DNA from: Sphingobium sp. EM0848
GTDB lineage: Bacteria > Pseudomonadota > Alphaproteobacteria > Sphingomonadales > Sphingomonadaceae
Direction of reading: 5' to 3'
Assembly (NCBI RefSeq): GCF_013375555.1
Contig: NZ_JABXWB010000001.1
Coordinates: 1,054,001 to 1,118,000, forward strand
Length of the DNA stretch: 64,000 bases
Made by a program: the position numbers and the translations under genes
The notes under the pieces: model-generated
The model's input: the letters and a program-made list of their open reading frames with translations, nothing else
Databases searched by the model: none
What the model was told of the DNA's origin: nothing
Part shown: positions 37,364-48,024 of the stretch, piece after piece
How positions within the stretch are numbered: position 1 is the stretch's first letter
Layout of the letters: each line of letters opens with the position of its first letter

Positions 37364-38059
37364 TCAATGCAGGCAGCTATCCAGTCCGTCGCGCTGGACG
37401 ATGCCGATGCGGGCGGCGATGCTGTTGCCGTAGCGGCGGGTGAAGCCGTGAGGGTCGATGGCCTCGCGCTTTTTGGGCAGCGGCAGGACGGCGGCGAGGC
37501 GGGCTGCTTCCGGGCGGGTTAGGCGGCTCGCGTCATGGTGGAAATAGCGTAGCGCCCCCGCATTGGCGCCATAGGTGCCGATGCCGGTTTCCGCGACGTT
37601 GAGATAGACTTCCATGATCCGTCGTTTGCCCCAGATCGCTTCGATCAGGACGGTGAACCAGGCTTCGAACCCCTTGCGGAGGAAGCCGCCGCCCTGGAAC
37701 AGGAAGACGTTCTTCGCCGTCTGCTGGCTGATGGTCGATCCGCCGCGGATACGGCCGCCGCTCGCATTGTGGCGCAAGGCCTGGGCAATGGCGACGGCGT
37801 CGAAGCCATGATGGCTGCAAAAGCGGCTGTCCTCCGCCGCTATGGCGGCGCGGGCCATGTCCGGGTCCATCTCGTCCAGGCTCATCCAGCCCTTGGTGAT
37901 GCCATGGGGATCGAAGATCATCGTCCATGTCACGGGTGGCGGCACGAAGCGATAGATCACGACCATCAGCAGCGAGAGGGCAATGAAGCCGCCGAGAATC
38001 TTGAGAGGAATGCTGATCCAGCGGGACCAGCGGCGCGGAGCGGAAGTTTTTGCGAGCAT
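37364..38059 (-). CDS. mtgA: monofunctional peptidoglycan glycosyltransferase
   Basis: A 231-residue GT51 enzyme that polymerises lipid II into glycan strands without a transpeptidase domain. An N-terminal membrane anchor (ILGGFIALSLLMVVIYRF) precedes the catalytic glutamate block AAEDSRFCSHHGFD and RGGSTISQQTAKNVFL; IEAIWGKRRIMEVYLNVAE completes the family motifs. ATG start at 38059. It is convergent with the receptor gene and shares a minus-strand run with the CinA-type gene upstream, 50 bp away. Confidence 0.94.
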   Translation of the reverse strand: MLAKTSAPRRWSRWISIPLKILGGFIALSLLMVVIYRFVPPPVTWTMIFDPHGITKGWMSLDEMDPDMARAAIAAEDSRFCSHHGFDAVAIAQALRHNASGGRIRGGSTISQQTAKNVFLFQGGGFLRKGFEAWFTVLIEAIWGKRRIMEVYLNVAETGIGTYGANAGALRYFHHDASRLTRPEAARLAAVLPLPKKREAIDPHGFTRRYGNSIAARIGIVQRDGLDSCLH

Positions 38060-38109
38060 CGCGCCGTGGTAGCGCGATATCTGGCTGGTTCAAGCGTGCG
38101 CTGTATCGA

Positions 38110-38871
38110 TCAGATGCCGCCCGGCACGGCAGGCCATCCGCCTTGTTCCAGCGCGGCGCTGAGGTCGGCAACGCAGCGGTCCAGCGCTTCCGCATCGGTG
38201 GAGCGGATCACGAAATTGGCGCCTGTCCGGCCTTCCCGGAAGAAGGGATAGCTGCCGATCTGGCACCCTTCATGCGCGCGTTCGGTGGCGCCGAGCAGGT
38301 CCGCGATTTCGCTTTCCGCCACCCAGCAGCCGATGCTGGCCGACAGAACCGGCAGGCCGCCTTCCAACTTGCCGGTCAGGCTATCCAGCATTCCGGCGGT
38401 GATATGCGGCACGCCGGCCATGATGAAGATGTTGCCGTGCCTTATCCCCGGCGCGCCCGACATGCGATTTTCGATCAGGCTTGCTCCGGCCGGGACCCGG
38501 GCCATGCGCAGCCGCGCTTCGGTCAGCCCGCCGCGCGTTTCGTAATAGCCCGATAGCATTGCCCGCGCTTCGGCGTGGATTTCCACCCCGACGCCCAGCG
38601 CGCGGGCGATGGCATCGACGGTGATGTCGTCATGGGTCGGCCCGATGCCGCCAGTCGTGAACAGATAGTCGTTGCGCGCCCGCAGCGTGTTCACCGCCTC
38701 CACAATGGCGTCGCTGTCGTCGGCTACGACGCGCACCTCGCGCAGACGGATGCCCTGCACGTTGAGCCAGGTGGCGATCTGGGAGACGTTTTTGTCCTGA
38801 GTGCGGCCCGACAAAATCTCGTCGCCGATGACGACCAGCGCTGCGGTCCAGATGCGGTTGGGATCGGCCAT
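38110..38871 (-). CDS. CinA/MoaB-type molybdopterin-binding domain protein
   Basis: A 253-residue protein of the CinA N-terminal (molybdopterin-binding) family: ALVVIGDEILSGRTQDKN at the N-terminus, then FTTGGIGPTHDDIT and FIMAGVPHI. It lacks the C-terminal nicotinamide-nucleotide amidase domain of full CinA, so nucleotide pyrophosphatase or a repair-linked role is more likely than NMN deamidation. ATG 38871 gives MADPN; a longer frame to 38931 has no evident support. It is divergent from map over about 90 bp. Confidence 0.85.
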   Translation of the reverse strand: MADPNRIWTAALVVIGDEILSGRTQDKNVSQIATWLNVQGIRLREVRVVADDSDAIVEAVNTLRARNDYLFTTGGIGPTHDDITVDAIARALGVGVEIHAEARAMLSGYYETRGGLTEARLRMARVPAGASLIENRMSGAPGIRHGNIFIMAGVPHITAGMLDSLTGKLEGGLPVLSASIGCWVAESEIADLLGATERAHEGCQIGSYPFFREGRTGANFVIRSTDAEALDRCVADLSAALEQGGWPAVPGGI

Positions 38872-38960
38872 GGACAGGCCATAGCCTGTGCCGCGCGCCG
38901 TGCCTAGTCCGGGGAGGCGACCCCCTCGCATTATGGTGCGTCTCTGCCTATAATCGGTGC

Positions 38961-39791
38961 ATGACCGAATATATGACGATGACGGCGGACGCGCCGATTT
39001 CCCGCTCGACCGCGATCAAGCTTTATGACGCGGCCGGTTTTGAAGGCATGCGCAGGGCCGGGCGGCTGGCGGCGGAGATATTGGACGCGCTGGTGCCGCA
39101 TGTCGTGCCGGGTGTGACGACCGGCGAACTGGACGACATCGTCCGCCGCATGACGCTGGGGGGGGGCGGGGTGCCGGCGACGCTGGGCTATCGCGGCTAT
39201 ACCCACAGCTGCTGCATTTCGCTCAACAATGTCATCTGTCACGGCATTCCGGGCGATACCCGGCTGAGGGACGGCGATATCCTGAATATCGACGTGACCC
39301 CGCTGGTCGATGGCTGGCACGGCGACACCAGCCGCATGTATATTTGCGGCGAAACCTCCATCAAGGCGCGGCGGCTGGTCGAAGTGACTTATGAATGCCT
39401 GATGCTGGGTATCGAGCAGGCGAGGCCCGGCAATCATCTGGGGGATATCGGCCATGCGATTCAGCGCCATGCCGAGAAGCACCGTTATGGCGTCGTTCGC
39501 GATTTCTGCGGCCATGGCCTTGGCCGCGTGTTCCACGACAGCCCGGAGGTGGTCCATGTCGGTCGCCCCGGCACCGGGCCGGAACTGAAACCTGGAATGT
39601 TTTTCACCATCGAACCGATGATCAACATCGGCAAGCCGGGGGTGAAGATGTTGGAGGATGGCTGGACCGCGGTGACTCGGGACCGGACGCTGTCGGCGCA
39701 GTTCGAGCACAGCATCGGCATCACCGAAACCGGCTGTGAGATCTTCACCAAGAGCCCCGCCGGTCTCGATGCGCCGCCTTATATGTTCTGA
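38961..39791 (+). CDS. map: methionine aminopeptidase, type I
   Basis: A 276-residue metalloprotease that removes the initiator methionine. Metal ligands are visible in series: D in LNIDVTPLVDGWHGDTSR, then H in FCGHGLGRVFH, E in FTIEPM, and E in QFEHSIGIT. It has the type I insert-free core and an N-terminal extension of about 25 residues (MTMTADAPISRSTAI). ATG start. A control region with a strong palindrome lies between it and glnB. Confidence 0.95.
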   Translation: MTEYMTMTADAPISRSTAIKLYDAAGFEGMRRAGRLAAEILDALVPHVVPGVTTGELDDIVRRMTLGGGGVPATLGYRGYTHSCCISLNNVICHGIPGDTRLRDGDILNIDVTPLVDGWHGDTSRMYICGETSIKARRLVEVTYECLMLGIEQARPGNHLGDIGHAIQRHAEKHRYGVVRDFCGHGLGRVFHDSPEVVHVGRPGTGPELKPGMFFTIEPMINIGKPGVKMLEDGWTAVTRDRTLSAQFEHSIGITETGCEIFTKSPAGLDAPPYMF

Positions 39792-39830
39792 TTGTCGCAG
39801 CGCTGCCTAAAAAATGGGCAACATGTCATG

Positions 39831-39920
39831 ATATTGCCCGGAATCCGGGCAATATGGACAAAAGTTGCTGCATCGCAGAAAGCAGTTTCAGGCGATTCGC
39901 CATTTGGCACGGTAATTGAT
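39831..39920 (+). promoter_or_regulatory. glnB upstream region: 25 bp dyad and sigma-54-like promoter
   Basis: ATATTGCCCGG-AAT-CCGGGCAATAT (39831-39855) is a perfect inverted repeat, with an extra GGGCAA half-site at 39816-39821. Sixty-odd bases downstream, TGGCAC-N5-TTGAT (39905-39920) fits the sigma-54 consensus spacing with the -12 GC changed to GA. The dyad is at a distance typical of an enhancer for NtrC-like activators, but it does not match the classic NtrC consensus. Role inferred, not shown. Confidence 0.5.
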
Positions 39921-39960
39921 TGGGAAGAGAGGCGGTGCGTGCCTTCGGGGGGCATGATGA

Positions 39961-40371
<411 letters not shown>

Positions 40372-40424
40372 TTTTTTAACAGGTTCTCGCCGGGTTACAG
40401 GGGTCTGGCGGACGCATATCCACG

Positions 40425-40447
40425 CACCCCTTCGGGGGGGTATTTTT
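40425..40447 (+). terminator. terminator-like hairpin between glnB and glnA (possible attenuator)
   Basis: CACCCC-TTCG-GGGGGG followed by TATTTTTT forms a short GC hairpin with a UUCG-type tetraloop and a T-run. It sits between the two genes, 21 bp before the glnA ATG. Partial termination here would set glnA levels below glnB unless relieved. Confidence 0.6.
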
Positions 40448-40467
40448 TGAAAGAAGGGCAAGTTCAC

Positions 40468-41880
<1,413 letters not shown>

Positions 41881-41904
41881 TCCTTTCGGAGCTGTTTGGA
41901 AAAA

Positions 41905-41936
41905 GGGCTCGGTCGCGAAAGCGGCCGGGTCCTTTT
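41905..41936 (+). terminator. intrinsic terminator after glnA
   Basis: A 12 bp stem (GGGCTCGGTCGC with GCGGCCGGGTCC, three G-U wobbles) closes a GAAA tetraloop and is followed by six T. It lies 24 bp after the glnA stop. Confidence 0.88.
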
Positions 41937-42007
41937 TTATATCGAAGGAAGGCACTGCTACATTCCGCCCATTGCCGGGAACGTCCGATGGGTGGACAAA
42001 TGCGGCC

Positions 42008-43066
42008 ATGTCGCTGATCGAGTCGCTGGGCCTTGCCCATCCCATCATTCAGGCACCCATGGCGGGCGTTTCGACGCCGGATATGGCGGCGGCGGTTTCC
42101 AATGCCGGCGCTCTTGGGTCTATCGGGGTGGGAGCGACCGATGCGGAGGGCGCCCGCGCGATGATCGAAGCGGTCAGGGCCCGGACGGATCGGCCCTTTA
42201 ACGTCAATCTTTTCACGCATCGGCCCGCACAGGGGGATGTGGTGCGGGAGCAGGCCTGGCTGGAGGCGTTGGCGCCGCTCTTCCACCATCATGATGCGGA
42301 GCCGCCCGCGAGCCTGTGCGAAATCTACCGCAGCTTTGTGGAGGATGACGCGATGCTGGCGGTGCTGGTCGATCTGGCGCCGGCAGTGGTCAGTTTTCAT
42401 TTCGGTTTGCCCGATGCCCGACGCGTTGCAGCGCTCAAGGAGGCGGGTTGCCTCTTGTTCGCGACCGCGACCAGCCTGGATGAAGCCCGGCAGGTGCGCG
42501 AGGCCGGGGTCGATGCCGTGGTCGCGCAAGGATATGAGGCGGGCGGGCATCGCGGGGTGTTCGATCCCGATGCGCCGGACGACCGGCTTGGTTGCCTTGC
42601 CCTGACGCGGCTGTTGGTGGCGCAGGCGGGGCTACCCGTTATCGCTGCCGGTGGAATCATGGATGGGGCAGGGGTGCGCGCGGCGCTGGATCTGGGCGCG
42701 GTGGCGGCGCAACTGGGCACTGCCTTCATCGCTTGTCCGGAAAGCAGCGCCGATGCGGCCTATTGCGCGGCACTGTCCGGTCCGGCGGCGCTTCACACCA
42801 TCATGACCCGCGCCATATCGGGGCGCCCGGCGCGCTGCCTTGCCAATCGCTTCACGCAATGGGGCGAAGATTGTGGGCTGGAGCCGCCCGCCTATCCCAT
42901 CGCTTATGATGCTGGAAAGGCGCTCAACGCGGCGGCAAAGGCGAATGGCGAGGGTGGCTTTGGCGCGCAATGGGCCGGGCAGGGCGCTCCGCTGGCGCGG
43001 GCTTTGCCTGCCGCTGATCTGGTCGCGGCGCTTGCGGCTGAGTTGGCCGCGACCCGAAGGGGTTAA
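42008..43066 (+). CDS. nitronate monooxygenase family flavoenzyme
   Basis: A 352-residue FMN-dependent TIM-barrel enzyme of the nitronate monooxygenase/2-nitropropane dioxygenase family. The N-terminal [14 protein letters not shown] with the FMN loop, the [13 protein letters not shown] block (catalytic His region) and [10 protein letters not shown] (phosphate site) are visible. Such enzymes detoxify nitronates; the exact substrate is not certain. ATG 42008 was preferred over the 41972 frame. Its stop overlaps the convergent chpT stop by 4 bp. Confidence 0.87.
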   Translation: MSLIESLGLAHPIIQAPMAGVSTPDMAAAVSNAGALGSIGVGATDAEGARAMIEAVRARTDRPFNVNLFTHRPAQGDVVREQAWLEALAPLFHHHDAEPPASLCEIYRSFVEDDAMLAVLVDLAPAVVSFHFGLPDARRVAALKEAGCLLFATATSLDEARQVREAGVDAVVAQGYEAGGHRGVFDPDAPDDRLGCLALTRLLVAQAGLPVIAAGGIMDGAGVRAALDLGAVAAQLGTAFIACPESSADAAYCAALSGPAALHTIMTRAISGRPARCLANRFTQWGEDCGLEPPAYPIAYDAGKALNAAAKANGEGGFGAQWAGQGAPLARALPAADLVAALAAELAATRRG

Positions 43067-43716
43067 TGCGCGTCCGGAATGGATGCACCGAAGAGCAGCA
43101 TCGGCTCGCCCGCCGGGGACAGGACGATTTCGCCGCCCGCACTGGTGACGAGCGTGCGCACCATCCAGGCCGCCGAAGTGCGCGAGGCCAGCCCCTCTGG
43201 CGGCAGCGTTCCCGCCAGAGCCGAACGCAGATCGGGATCGAGCACCAGCTTCGGCCCTTCCGCACGAACCACGATTTCCGTGACGCCCGGCCGCCGTTCC
43301 GCACCGATATCGAGCTGTCCGCCACGCACCAGTGCATCGCCGGCGATCAGCGCAAGGTTCAGCAGCACCTTTGCCGGCAACTTGTCGAGCATATCCTCCT
43401 CGACCAGCCAGCCGATCTTCACCCGGCCGGACGCGGCAAACATGCCTTCAATGGCGACGCGCGCTTCATGCGTCGGCACGGCGTCGCCGAAGCCGCCCGC
43501 CGAACCAAAGGCCAGACGGAAGAATTTGAGTTTGTTGGCTGATGTCCTGGCGCTGTCCGCCAGCAGGTCCAGGCAGCGTTGCCGCATTTCCGGGTCCGTT
43601 TCATCCGCCATCAGCTCAAGCCCGTTGTTGAGCGCGCCCACGGGGCTGAGCAGGTCATGGCACAGCCGCGAGCAGAGCAGGCTGGCAAATTCGATGCTGT
43701 CGGTCGGATTGGTCAT
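43063..43716 (-). CDS. chpT: histidine phosphotransferase ChpT
   Basis: A 217-residue phosphotransferase of alphaproteobacteria that relays phosphate from CckA to CtrA and CpdR in the cell cycle. The phospho-accepting histidine lies in the helical motif [19 protein letters not shown] near residue 20, and the C-terminal half is the degenerate ATPase-like fold ([21 protein letters not shown]). ATG 43716 is the better start; the frame to 43791 adds atypical sequence. The genes nearby (JAB protease, rluD, rpoH) are not cell-cycle genes. Confidence 0.9.
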   Translation of the reverse strand: MTNPTDSIEFASLLCSRLCHDLLSPVGALNNGLELMADETDPEMRQRCLDLLADSARTSANKLKFFRLAFGSAGGFGDAVPTHEARVAIEGMFAASGRVKIGWLVEEDMLDKLPAKVLLNLALIAGDALVRGGQLDIGAERRPGVTEIVVRAEGPKLVLDPDLRSALAGTLPPEGLASRTSAAWMVRTLVTSAGGEIVLSPAGEPMLLFGASIPDAH

Positions 43717-43812
43717 GAAGGTTCGCTGCCGCCGGAGAAGAAAACAGGAAGGGAATGAAAGGCTAATGCGCTGCCCTGTCGCATGATGCAACCCCGGCCC
43801 ACCGCCTTTCCT

Positions 43813-44211
43813 TCACATGATATCGAGCAAAGCCTCAACAAATCGTGCATTTTCGTCTTTCCCGGTTGCGAGCCAGAGGCGCGCCGTACCGCCCCCGACG
43901 ATCAGCCACAAACTGCCGTCCGGTGTCGCGCAGGCCGCATCCGTGGCCGAGGGAACCGGCATGCCGCCGGGGTGCGAGTGATAATGGCCGATGATCGGCG
44001 GACCGCCCGACCGTGCCGCCCGATGTGCCGCGATCAACGCCGTCGGGTCCAGTTCGAAATGGCGGGACGGATCGGGCGCGACATTGGCGGCAGGCTGGAT
44101 CGAGTCGATCCGGCCCGCCCGTCCGAACAGCAATCCGCAGACCTCATGGGGGTCGGCGGCTGCTTCGGACATGATTTGTTCCAATATCCCTCTTGAAATC
44201 CTGACCCTCAT
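43813..44211 (-). CDS. JAB/MPN (M67) family metalloprotease
   Basis: A 132-residue Mov34/MPN/JAB-domain zinc protease. The catalytic set is intact: glutamate in DPHEVCGLLFG near the N-terminus and the JAMM motif H-x-H with distal Asp in IGHYHSHPGGMPVPSATD. Bacterial relatives remove small C-terminal tags or act in sulfur-carrier processing, but no ThiS/MoaD-like gene is beside it. ATG 44211 has GTAGGGATGTAGG upstream; only 17 bp separate it from the divergent rluD ATG. Confidence 0.87.
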   Translation of the reverse strand: MRVRISRGILEQIMSEAAADPHEVCGLLFGRAGRIDSIQPAANVAPDPSRHFELDPTALIAAHRAARSGGPPIIGHYHSHPGGMPVPSATDAACATPDGSLWLIVGGGTARLWLATGKDENARFVEALLDIM

Positions 44212-44228
44212 TCCTACATCCCTACGCA

Positions 44229-45179
44229 ATGAGTTTGGGGGTTTCCATCATTGAAGCGACGATAAGCGAGGCGCAGGACGGCATGCGGCTCGACAAGGCG
44301 CTTGCCGATCTGGTGCCCGACCTGTCGCGGGAGCGGCTGAAAGCGTTGATCGTCGAAGGGCAGGTGACCACTTCGGGCCGCGCGCTCAACCCTTCGATGA
44401 AAGTCGCGGCAGGGCAGGCCTTCGCCATCGCCGTACCACCTCCGGTCGAGGCCGAGGCAGTGGCGCAAGACATTCCGCTCGCGATCGTCCATGAAGATGC
44501 CGAGTTGATCGTCATCGACAAGCCTGCCGGGCTGGTGGTCCATCCGGCGGCGGGCAATCTGGACGGCACGCTCGTCAATGCGCTGCTGCATCATTGTCAG
44601 GGGCAGCTTTCCGGCATTGGCGGGGTGGCAAGGCCCGGAATCGTTCATCGCATCGACAAGGATACTTCCGGCCTTTTGGTCGTTGCCAAGTCAGACCGTG
44701 CTCATGAGGGGCTGGCCAGACAGTTCAAGGATCATAGCATCGACCGGCTCTATGCCGCGATCGTCTATGGGGTGCCGCAGCCGGGCGCGGGTATGGTGGA
44801 TACGTGGATCGGCCGTTCCGACGCCGATCGAAAGAAGATGGCCGTTCATCGGGAAGGGCGTGGCAAGCATGCCGTGACCCATTACCGCACGGTGCAGAAA
44901 TTGCGCGGCGCTGCGCTGGTCGAATGCAGGCTGGAAACCGGGCGAACGCATCAGGTTCGCGTCCATATGGCGCATCTGGGGCACCCCTTGATCGGGGACC
45001 CGGTTTACGGTAGAGAGAGAAAAGGTTTCAAATCGATACTGGAAACGCTGGGTTTCAAAAGGCAGGCATTGCACGCGAAAAGGCTGGGGTTCATACATCC
45101 TGTAACGGGTGAGGCCCTCAGCTTCGACAGCCAGCTCCCTGCCGACATGCAGGAACTGTTAAGCGAGCTTCACGTATAG
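44229..45179 (+). CDS. rluD: 23S rRNA pseudouridine(1911/1915/1917) synthase
   Basis: A 316-residue RluD-type pseudouridine synthase: N-terminal S4 RNA-binding domain (GMRLDKALADLVPDLSRERLKALIVEGQV, in pieces) and a C-terminal catalytic domain with the aspartate in HRIDKDTSGLLVVAKSD. It modifies helix 69 of 23S rRNA. The ATG at 44229 lacks a clear ribosome site, so a shorter start at 44283 is possible. rpoH follows 75 bp downstream, a conserved alphaproteobacterial pairing. Confidence 0.93.
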   Translation: MSLGVSIIEATISEAQDGMRLDKALADLVPDLSRERLKALIVEGQVTTSGRALNPSMKVAAGQAFAIAVPPPVEAEAVAQDIPLAIVHEDAELIVIDKPAGLVVHPAAGNLDGTLVNALLHHCQGQLSGIGGVARPGIVHRIDKDTSGLLVVAKSDRAHEGLARQFKDHSIDRLYAAIVYGVPQPGAGMVDTWIGRSDADRKKMAVHREGRGKHAVTHYRTVQKLRGAALVECRLETGRTHQVRVHMAHLGHPLIGDPVYGRERKGFKSILETLGFKRQALHAKRLGFIHPVTGEALSFDSQLPADMQELLSELHV

Positions 45180-45254
45180 ATTTGGATAAGTTTGCGACGG
45201 CGCTTCGAACGCCTCTTCTGGGTTCCGCCGCGCATGAAAGGGAAAGGTGACGAC

Positions 45255-46169
45255 ATGGCCGGAAAGACCAATGTCCCTGCGGTTCCTGCGCTGGGCGGTG
45301 AAGCCAGCCTCAACCGCTATCTGTCGGAAATCCGTAAATTTCCGATCCTGACGCCCGAGCAGGAATATATGCTCGCGAAGCGCTATGCCGAGCATGCGGA
45401 CTCCGAAGCCGCTGCCCAGCTCGTGACCTCGCATCTGCGTCTCGTGGCGAAGATCGCCATGGGCTATCGCGGTTATGGCCTGCCGGTCAGCGAGTTGATC
45501 AGCGAAGGCAATATCGGCCTGATGCAGGGCGTGAAGAAGTTTGAGCCGGATCGCGGCTTCCGCCTGGCGACCTACGCCATGTGGTGGATTCGCGCGTCGA
45601 TCCAGGAATTCATCCTGCGGTCCTGGTCCCTCGTGAAGATGGGCACCACCGCCGCGCAGAAGAAGCTGTTCTTCAACCTGCGCCGGATGAAGAACAATAT
45701 CGAAGCCTTTGAGGATGGCGACCTCCATCCCGATGACGTGGCCAAGATCGCGAAGGATCTGGGCGTTACGGAAGATGATGTCGTCTCCATGAACCGGCGC
45801 ATGGCGATGGGTGGCGACACGTCGCTCAACGTGCCGATGCGCGAGGATGGTGAGGGGCAGTGGCAGGACTGGCTGGCCGATACCGATCCGCTTCAGGACG
45901 AGCGCGTGGCCGACCGGCAGGAAAGCGAGTTGCGCCATGACATGCTGGTCGAGGCGATGGACGACCTCAACGATCGCGAGAAGCATATTCTTGCCGAGCG
46001 GCGGCTGGCTGAAGAACCCAAGACGCTGGAGGAACTGAGCCAGGTCTATGGTGTGTCGCGGGAACGCGTCCGTCAGATCGAGGTTCGCGCCTTCGAAAAG
46101 CTGCAAAAGGCGATGATGCGGATCGCGGGCGACAAGCTGAGCAAGGTAGCGCGTCTGGCGACCATCTGA
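45255..46169 (+). CDS. rpoH: RNA polymerase heat-shock sigma factor (sigma-32)
   Basis: A 304-residue sigma factor. Region 2 (LVTSHLRLVAKIAMGYRGYGLPVSELISEGNIGLMQGVKKF, in blocks), the RpoH box QKKLFFNLRRMK, and region 4 (LEELSQVYGVSRERVRQIEVRAFEKL) identify RpoH. It directs heat-shock chaperone and protease genes such as clp genes. ATG 45255 gives MAGKTN, with AAGGTGA upstream. Start alternatives in front lack coding character. A strong bidirectional terminator follows. Confidence 0.95.
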   Translation: MAGKTNVPAVPALGGEASLNRYLSEIRKFPILTPEQEYMLAKRYAEHADSEAAAQLVTSHLRLVAKIAMGYRGYGLPVSELISEGNIGLMQGVKKFEPDRGFRLATYAMWWIRASIQEFILRSWSLVKMGTTAAQKKLFFNLRRMKNNIEAFEDGDLHPDDVAKIAKDLGVTEDDVVSMNRRMAMGGDTSLNVPMREDGEGQWQDWLADTDPLQDERVADRQESELRHDMLVEAMDDLNDREKHILAERRLAEEPKTLEELSQVYGVSRERVRQIEVRAFEKLQKAMMRIAGDKLSKVARLATI

Positions 46170-46192
46170 TCCGTCGAAAAGGCAATATGGCA

Positions 46193-46223
46193 AAAGCCCC
46201 GGAGCGATCCGGGGCTTTTTTTG
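46193..46223. terminator. bidirectional intrinsic terminator (rpoH / M28 peptidase)
   Basis: A perfect 12 bp stem AAAAGCCCCGGA with TCCGGGGCTTTT around a GCGA loop; T-runs appear on both strands. It lies between convergent ends of rpoH and the M28 peptidase gene. Confidence 0.92.
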
Positions 46224-46250
46224 TCAAGGCGATGGCTGAAGGGACGGGGA

Positions 46251-47906
46251 TTATTTCCCCGCTCGGCTCCTGTCGCGAATGGCGCGGAATTCGTCGCCCG
46301 GCGCCCAATTGGGCCAATCCGTCGTGTTCGCCAGCGCCCGCCCGACATCATAATAGAGCTTGAGGTCCGCCTTCACCCCGCTCCAGTCCCATTTCGGGTC
46401 ATATTCGTCCTTGGGTCCGTGATAGCGGTGCTCCTCATAATCCTTGGCCGCCGCAGCGCCTGCCGCCGGGCCACCCTTCACCAGATCCTGCCCGCCTTCG
46501 AAATAGAGCATCGGCACGCCATGCTTGGCGAAGCTGAAATGGTCGGAACGATAGTAAAAGCCCTTTTCCGGCGTCGGTTCGGTGCTCGCCACCCGCTTCT
46601 GCGCGGCGAGCGCCCGGTCGAGATAGGCGTCGAGTTGCGACTTGCCCTTGCCGATCACGACGACATTCTTCGCCGCCCCCGCCATGCTGAGGGCATCCAT
46701 ATTCACCCCGCCCACGGTCTGTCCCAATGGGAAGACGGGATGATTGCCATAATAGGCCGATCCCAGCAGGCCCGATTCCTCTGCCGTCACGGCCAGGAAC
46801 ACCTGGCTGCGATCGGTCGGCCCGGCTTTCACATTCGCTTCGGCCAGCGCCACCAGCGCCGCCGTTCCGGTCGCATTGTCGATCGCGCCGTTGCAGATGT
46901 CGTCGCCATCCGGCGCCGCCTGGCAATGGCCCAGATGATCCCAATGCGCGGCATAGAGCACATATTCATTCGGCCGCGCCCTGCCCGGCAGCAGGGCGAC
47001 GACATTTTTCGAACTATGCTTGCGGATGGCGTTGTCGAAGGAGACGCTGGCCTTCACGCCCTTCAGCGGCACTGCCTTGAAGCCGCGCTTCTTCGCCGCC
47101 GCCATCAGCGTGTCGAGGTTGAGGCCGGCGCTTGCTATCAGCGCGGCCGCCTTGTCCTTCTGTATCCAGCCGATGGCGGCGGACTGGTCGGCATTGCCGT
47201 TGGCGCTGTCCGCGACATGCTGGGCGCCGGTCCAGCTCGATTGCACGACATTCCAGCCATAGGCGGCCGGCACGGTGTCGTGCACGATGATCGCCGCCGC
47301 CGCGCCTTGCCGTGCGGCTTCCTCGAACTTGTAGGTCCACCGGCCATAATAGGTCATCGCCCGACCGCTGAACGGGCCGCTGAGCGTCGGGGATTGGTAA
47401 TCGGGGTCGTTCACCAGAATGATGACCGTCTTGCCCTTTACATTGACGCCGGCATAGTCGTTCCACTTCTTCTCCGGCGCGTTGATGCCATAGCCGACAA
47501 AGACAACCGGGCTGTCCTTCACGTCGATATGCGGTTGGCCGGTGCGATAGGTGGCGATCACCATTTCCGGGCCGTAATTGGCGGATACCGCGCTCTTGCC
47601 CCCGGTGAAGCGCAGTGGTGCGATGTTCTTTGCAGCGATCTCCACCAACGGCACGTCTTGGAACCAGCTGCCCTTGTTACCAGGCTTCAGCCCCAGCGCC
47701 TCGAACCGCTGCACCAGATAGGCGAGGGTCTTTTCCTCGCCCACGGTGCCCGGCGCGCGTCCTTCATACGCGTCGGACGAAATCTCCTTCACGACCTCCT
47801 TCATCGTGTCGATGGAAGGGCCGTTGTCGGATGAAGCGGCGGCAGCGGACAGGGCGCAGGACAGCGCGACCAGCGGCAGCGTGAACTTGGCGAAGGACAG
47901 GCGCAT
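46251..47906 (-). CDS. M28-family zinc aminopeptidase, exported
   Basis: A 551-residue exported peptidase. Signal peptide at the N-terminus (FAKFTLPLVALSCALSAAA), a protease-associated insert in the middle (YGRWTYKFEEAARQGAAAAI) and the M28 metal-binding core: YAAHWDHLGH, GAIDNATGTAAL, AVTAEESGLLGS and FYYRSDHFSFAKHGVP. ATG 47906 starts the secreted form; the longer frame to 48071 lies across the divergent S9 gene's leader. It probably releases amino acids from peptides in the periplasm. Confidence 0.92.
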   Translation of the reverse strand: MRLSFAKFTLPLVALSCALSAAAASSDNGPSIDTMKEVVKEISSDAYEGRAPGTVGEEKTLAYLVQRFEALGLKPGNKGSWFQDVPLVEIAAKNIAPLRFTGGKSAVSANYGPEMVIATYRTGQPHIDVKDSPVVFVGYGINAPEKKWNDYAGVNVKGKTVIILVNDPDYQSPTLSGPFSGRAMTYYGRWTYKFEEAARQGAAAAIIVHDTVPAAYGWNVVQSSWTGAQHVADSANGNADQSAAIGWIQKDKAAALIASAGLNLDTLMAAAKKRGFKAVPLKGVKASVSFDNAIRKHSSKNVVALLPGRARPNEYVLYAAHWDHLGHCQAAPDGDDICNGAIDNATGTAALVALAEANVKAGPTDRSQVFLAVTAEESGLLGSAYYGNHPVFPLGQTVGGVNMDALSMAGAAKNVVVIGKGKSQLDAYLDRALAAQKRVASTEPTPEKGFYYRSDHFSFAKHGVPMLYFEGGQDLVKGGPAAGAAAAKDYEEHRYHGPKDEYDPKWDWSGVKADLKLYYDVGRALANTTDWPNWAPGDEFRAIRDRSRAGK

Positions 47907-48024
47907 CTCAATAACCTCGGTAGGGATTGGCGGGGATGATGGCATCGCGCACTGGGGGCCGCAAGCGCCCCCGTTGACAGTTTTACTGCTGTATATATTC
48001 CTGATCCCGCAAGGGGGAATTTTC

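Noticed and set aside
39831..39855. Intrinsic terminator for map
   Set aside because: The inverted repeat has no T-run on the + strand and lies in the control region of glnB, so a regulatory role is more likely.
46221..47834. 537-residue frame on + strand antisense to the M28 peptidase
   Set aside because: The minus-strand peptidase motifs are complete and the + frame has none.
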